Shown piece after piece: positions 12,292-14,108 of a DNA stretch of 14,108 nucleotides (its first letter is position 1; each line of letters opens with the position of its first letter). The position numbers and the translations under genes are program-made. Source of the stretch: Chromatiales bacterium (GTDB taxonomy: Bacteria; Pseudomonadota; Gammaproteobacteria; Chromatiales; Chromatiaceae). The notes below the pieces were generated by a model that was given only the letters and a program-made list of their open reading frames with translations, was not told the origin of the DNA and did no database searches. The DNA is taken from positions 1-14,108 of the forward strand of contig JAKSCN010000496.1 in the NCBI GenBank assembly GCA_022360595.1. The letters run 5' to 3'.

Positions 12292-13554
12292 ATGACTTTT
12301 GAGTCTTTTTTCGAGGCGCAGTCCACCTTGCTGTGGGGTACATTCATTATTGCCCTGGTAATGGGAGCTGTCGTCAACAAAACCAATTTTTGTACTATGG
12401 GAGCGGTATCTGACGTCGTCAACATAGGGGATATGGGGCGCATGCGGGCCTGGTTCCTGGCCATTGCCGTGGCGATGATTGGCGTTGCCCTGTTGGAATC
12501 GATGGGGCAGGTCAATCCAGCGGCCTCATTTCCACCTTATCGCGCCAGTCAGTTGGTTTGGGCCGAGAATATTCTTGGTGGCCTGCTATTTGGTGTTGGT
12601 ATGACCCTCGCCTCAGGTTGCGGTAATAAAACACTGATTCGTATAGGCGGGGGCAACCTTAAATCGATCTTTGTGTTGTTGATCATCGCGGTGATCGCCT
12701 ACTTCATGGTCAACCCTTTCCCGGGTTCTGATCAGACCTTGATGTCAGTGCTCTTTTACGACTGGATTCGTCCTCTCGCGATAAGCTTTGATACCCCGCA
12801 GGACCTGGGAGCTTTGGTAGCTGGTGAGAATGCCGGCACGCTACGGCTGGTAATCGGCCTGATTCTGGGTTTCGCGCTGCTGATGTTTGTCTTCAAATCA
12901 GCTGAATTCCGCAGCAGCTTCGATAACATGCTCGGTGGTCTGGTGGTTGGTCTCGCTGTGCTGGGAGCCTGGTATATCAGCTCCACTGTCGCGGTTGATG
13001 TGGATGGCGAGGTGCATACCCTCAGCGGTTATGTTCAGCAGTGGGATTTCCTGGCCGAGTCGGAAGAGGGCAAACCGGCCGACAGCCGTCCTCTCAGCGC
13101 TCAGTCTTTTACGTTTATCAATCCGATGGGGCAGACCCTGGGTTACGCCTCCTCGGGCTTTAGTGCGGCTCTTCTCACCTTCGGGGTGATGGCGCTACTG
13201 GGCGTCATTGCAGGCTCACTGCTTTGGTCGTTGGTAAGCCGTAGCTTCCGTATCGAATGGTTTGTCAATTTTAAAGATTTCCTGACTCACGTGATCGGTG
13301 CGGTATTGATGGGCTTTGGTGGTGTGCTGGCGATGGGATGTACTATCGGTCAAGGTATTACCGGAGCTTCCACCTTGGCGGTTGGCTCATTCCTCACTTT
13401 TGGTTCAATCGTGCTGGGCAGTGGTTTAACCATGAAAGTGCAGTATTACAAGATGGTCTATGAAGATGAAGCGACCCTATTCAAGGCACTTATCACCGGC
13501 CTGGTTGACTTCAAACTGTTGCCAGAAAAGCTGCGCAAGCTGGAGGCAATCTAA
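12292..13554 (+). CDS. YeeE/YedE family (DUF395) sulfur-compound transporter
   Basis: This is a 420-residue polytopic membrane protein of the YeeE/YedE family, whose studied member TsuA imports thiosulfate. Related YedE proteins are linked to selenium metabolism. Three conserved cysteine motifs are visible: KTNFCTMGAVSD (Cys34), LASGCGNKTLIRIGGGN (Cys110) and MGCTIGQGITGAS (Cys350). They match the three functional Cys of TsuA in arrangement. Hydrophobic helices run through about 12-30, 53-70, 93-110, 125-142, 183-202, 212-230, 288-315, 334-352 and 362-380. A polar stretch at about 232-285 is probably an extra-membrane loop. It is on its own after queC, with a strong ribosome binding site and possible promoter. 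No TusA-like partner is adjacent. The substrate (thiosulfate, other sulfur or selenium species) is not provable from sequence. Confidence 0.9.
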   Translation: MTFESFFEAQSTLLWGTFIIALVMGAVVNKTNFCTMGAVSDVVNIGDMGRMRAWFLAIAVAMIGVALLESMGQVNPAASFPPYRASQLVWAENILGGLLFGVGMTLASGCGNKTLIRIGGGNLKSIFVLLIIAVIAYFMVNPFPGSDQTLMSVLFYDWIRPLAISFDTPQDLGALVAGENAGTLRLVIGLILGFALLMFVFKSAEFRSSFDNMLGGLVVGLAVLGAWYISSTVAVDVDGEVHTLSGYVQQWDFLAESEEGKPADSRPLSAQSFTFINPMGQTLGYASSGFSAALLTFGVMALLGVIAGSLLWSLVSRSFRIEWFVNFKDFLTHVIGAVLMGFGGVLAMGCTIGQGITGASTLAVGSFLTFGSIVLGSGLTMKVQYYKMVYEDEATLFKALITGLVDFKLLPEKLRKLEAI

Positions 13555-13603
13555 TTCTCAGCGCTTGTTCGCCAGGGATGGCGGCACAGCAGATAAAAAA
13601 ATG

Positions 13604-13666
13604 CGTAGAAGTGATTAAAAACCATTGACTAGACCGGATGCTACTGTATAATGCCGCGCTTCTACG
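13604..13666. repeat. 8-bp inverted repeat flanking the tRNA-Lys promoter
   Basis: CGTAGAAG (13604-13611) and CTTCTACG (13659-13666) are perfect inverted copies. They bracket the -35 and -10 boxes, with the right arm at the expected transcription start. They could be a regulator site, but the long separation makes a chance match possible. Confidence 0.35.
13625..13652 (+). promoter_or_regulatory. sigma70-type promoter of tRNA-Lys
   Basis: TTGACT (13625-13630) and a consensus TATAAT (13647-13652) are separated by 16 bases. A GC-rich discriminator GCCGCGC (13653-13659) follows the -10 box. Such a discriminator is typical of stringently controlled stable-RNA promoters. The expected start is near 13659-13660, leaving about 20 bases of leader before the tRNA. 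Confidence 0.85.
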
Positions 13667-13680
13667 GACATTCACGTAGC

Positions 13681-13756
13681 GGGTCGTTAGCTCAGTCGGT
13701 AGAGCAGTGGATTTTTAATCCATTGGTCATAGGTTCGAATCCTATACGACCCACCA
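13681..13756 (+). tRNA. tRNA-Lys (anticodon UUU), CCA encoded
   Basis: The 76 bases fold into a standard cloverleaf. The acceptor stem is GGGTCGT (13681-13687) with ACGACCC (13746-13752), followed by A and an encoded CCA (13754-13756). The D arm is GCTC/GAGC. The anticodon stem GTGGA/TCCAT encloses a seven-base loop TTTTTAA (13712-13718) with anticodon TTT at 13714-13716, so it reads lysine codons. The T arm carries GGTTCGAAT. A promoter and a terminator frame it as a single-gene transcript. Its 3' end is a likely integration target, as an integrase remnant lies just downstream pointing toward it. Confidence 0.98.
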
Positions 13757-13764
13757 TACAAATC

Positions 13765-13797
13765 AAAGGCTTACAGTTCGCTGTAAGCCTTTTTTGT
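13765..13797 (+). terminator. intrinsic terminator of tRNA-Lys
   Basis: AAAGGCTTACAG (13765-13776) and CTGTAAGCCTTT (13781-13792) form a perfect 12-bp stem with a TTCG tetraloop, followed by further T's (TTTTTTGTTTT). This is a textbook strong Rho-independent terminator starting 8 bases after the tRNA. The A-run on the 5' side means the complement also ends in a T-run, so it could act on the convergent integrase remnant as well. Confidence 0.95.
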
Positions 13798-13996
13798 TTT
13801 CTGAGTGTCAACGGGTTAAGTTTCGTGACTTCCTCCAAGTGATCCGGCGCTAGATGGGCATACCGCATTGTCATTTGTAACGTGCTGTGTCCCAGTGCTC
13901 TTTGAAGGGGCAATATATTCCCACCGTTAATCATGAAGTGTGAAGCGAACGTATGCCTTAGCACATGGGTTAGCTGTAACACGTCAAGTCTAGTCA

Positions 13997-14014
13997 CAAT
14001 GACTGCGGTCATTG
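13997..14014. repeat. 7-bp inverted repeat where integrase similarity ends
   Basis: CAATGAC (13997-14003) and GTCATTG (14008-14014) are perfect inverted copies around TGCG. They lie about 25 bases beyond the point where integrase-like coding stops. They could be a recombination or insertion scar, or a small terminator-like hairpin without a T-run. Confidence 0.4.
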
Positions 14015-14030
14015 CGGCACAGTAAAACAC

Positions 14031-14108
14031 AGCTCTACATTTACATTGGGAGTAGATGTTATGCGGTAAGCTTTGAGAGCGCTATTCGCTCGAATCACTG
14101 GAAAACAT
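14031..14108. other. right-edge sequence without recognised gene
   Basis: No gene is recognisable in these bases. They contain small overlapping palindromes, GAGCG-CTATT-CGCTC (14077-14091) and ATTCG-CT-CGAAT (14084-14095). The sequence probably belongs to the element remnant that carried the integrase. The window ends here, so a larger island cannot be judged. Confidence 0.4.

Larger units (their letters stand above)
13692..14030 (-). pseudogene. 5'-truncated tyrosine recombinase (phage/island integrase) reading into tRNA-Lys
   Basis: On the minus strand, bases about 13973 to 13806 encode the C-terminal part of a phage-type integrase: HVLRHTFASHF (box HxxR), the glycine-histidine of ALGHS, and the catalytic-type Tyr in MTMRYAHLAPDHLEEV. 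The first catalytic Arg, the Lys region and the arm-binding N-terminus are absent. Upstream of about 13975 the frame shows no integrase similarity, has only a GTG at 14030 as start, and meets an in-frame TAG at 14082-14084. Downstream the frame runs through the terminator and into the antisense of tRNA-Lys, ending at 13692-13694. The tail GRIGFEPMTNGLKIHC is simply tRNA DNA read backwards. The piece is a dead relic of an element inserted at the tRNA 3' end. Confidence 0.8.

Noticed and set aside
13570..13583. Terminator after the YeeE-like gene (CGCC...GGCG)
   Set aside because: Only a 4-bp stem with a six-base loop, followed by an A-run instead of T's.
13555..14108. CRISPR array or complete insertion sequence near the tRNA
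   Set aside because: No regularly spaced repeats, no transposase, and only isolated small palindromes are present.

Overview
The window looks like a chromosomal segment of a gammaproteobacterium. The evidence is the gene order yebC-ruvC-ruvA-ruvB-ybgC-tolQ-tolR-tolA-tolB-pal-cpoB-queE-queC followed by tRNA-Lys, which resembles the order known from Pseudomonas- and Chromatiales-like genomes, together with the family signatures of the proteins. A YeeE/YedE-type sulfur-compound transporter next to the block fits a sulfur-metabolising lineage, but the genus cannot be fixed from this sequence.

Layout. Bases 1-1146 (minus strand) hold the first 382 codons of an HDOD-domain protein that ends, as far as visible, in a long Lys/Pro/Gln-rich tail and leaves the window on the left. 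A divergent intergenic gap follows, then an alpha/beta hydrolase with a probable TTG start. From 2056 to 12153 all genes point right with short gaps or overlaps. yebC (translation or regulatory factor) and ruvC-ruvA-ruvB (Holliday junction processing) come first. Next is the complete Tol-Pal envelope system: ybgC, tolQ, tolR, tolA, tolB, pal, cpoB. Then come two enzymes of 7-deazaguanine (queuosine precursor) synthesis, queE and queC. A YeeE/YedE transporter follows after a 138-base gap with its own strong ribosome binding site. The right end has tRNA-Lys(UUU) with a near-consensus promoter and a strong intrinsic terminator, then a 5'-truncated tyrosine recombinase pointing back at the tRNA, the usual mark of an integrated element at a tRNA 3' end.

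The most unusual item is an extra gene at 6619-7026, between tolR and tolA. It is a mosaic: its first ~15-19 codons and the bases in front of its start match tolA and its upstream junction, while the rest is a diverged second copy of tolR from the middle of the transmembrane helix onward. One tandem duplication running from inside tolR to just inside tolA would create its start, in-frame fusion and stop together. The product keeps a single membrane helix and the whole TolR-type periplasmic domain. It lacks both the TolR transmembrane aspartate and the TolA transmembrane histidine. Synonymous changes in its best conserved stretch suggest it has been kept as a protein. The expected machine is therefore TolQ with normal TolR plus an Asp-less TolR-like subunit, acting on TolA, TolB and Pal.

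Smaller signals include an 11-bp perfect hairpin inside queE, two hairpins between yebC and ruvC (one a UUCG hairpin that would mask the ruvC ribosome binding site), and inverted repeats around the yeeE-like promoter. No CRISPR array, rRNA or complete insertion sequence was seen.
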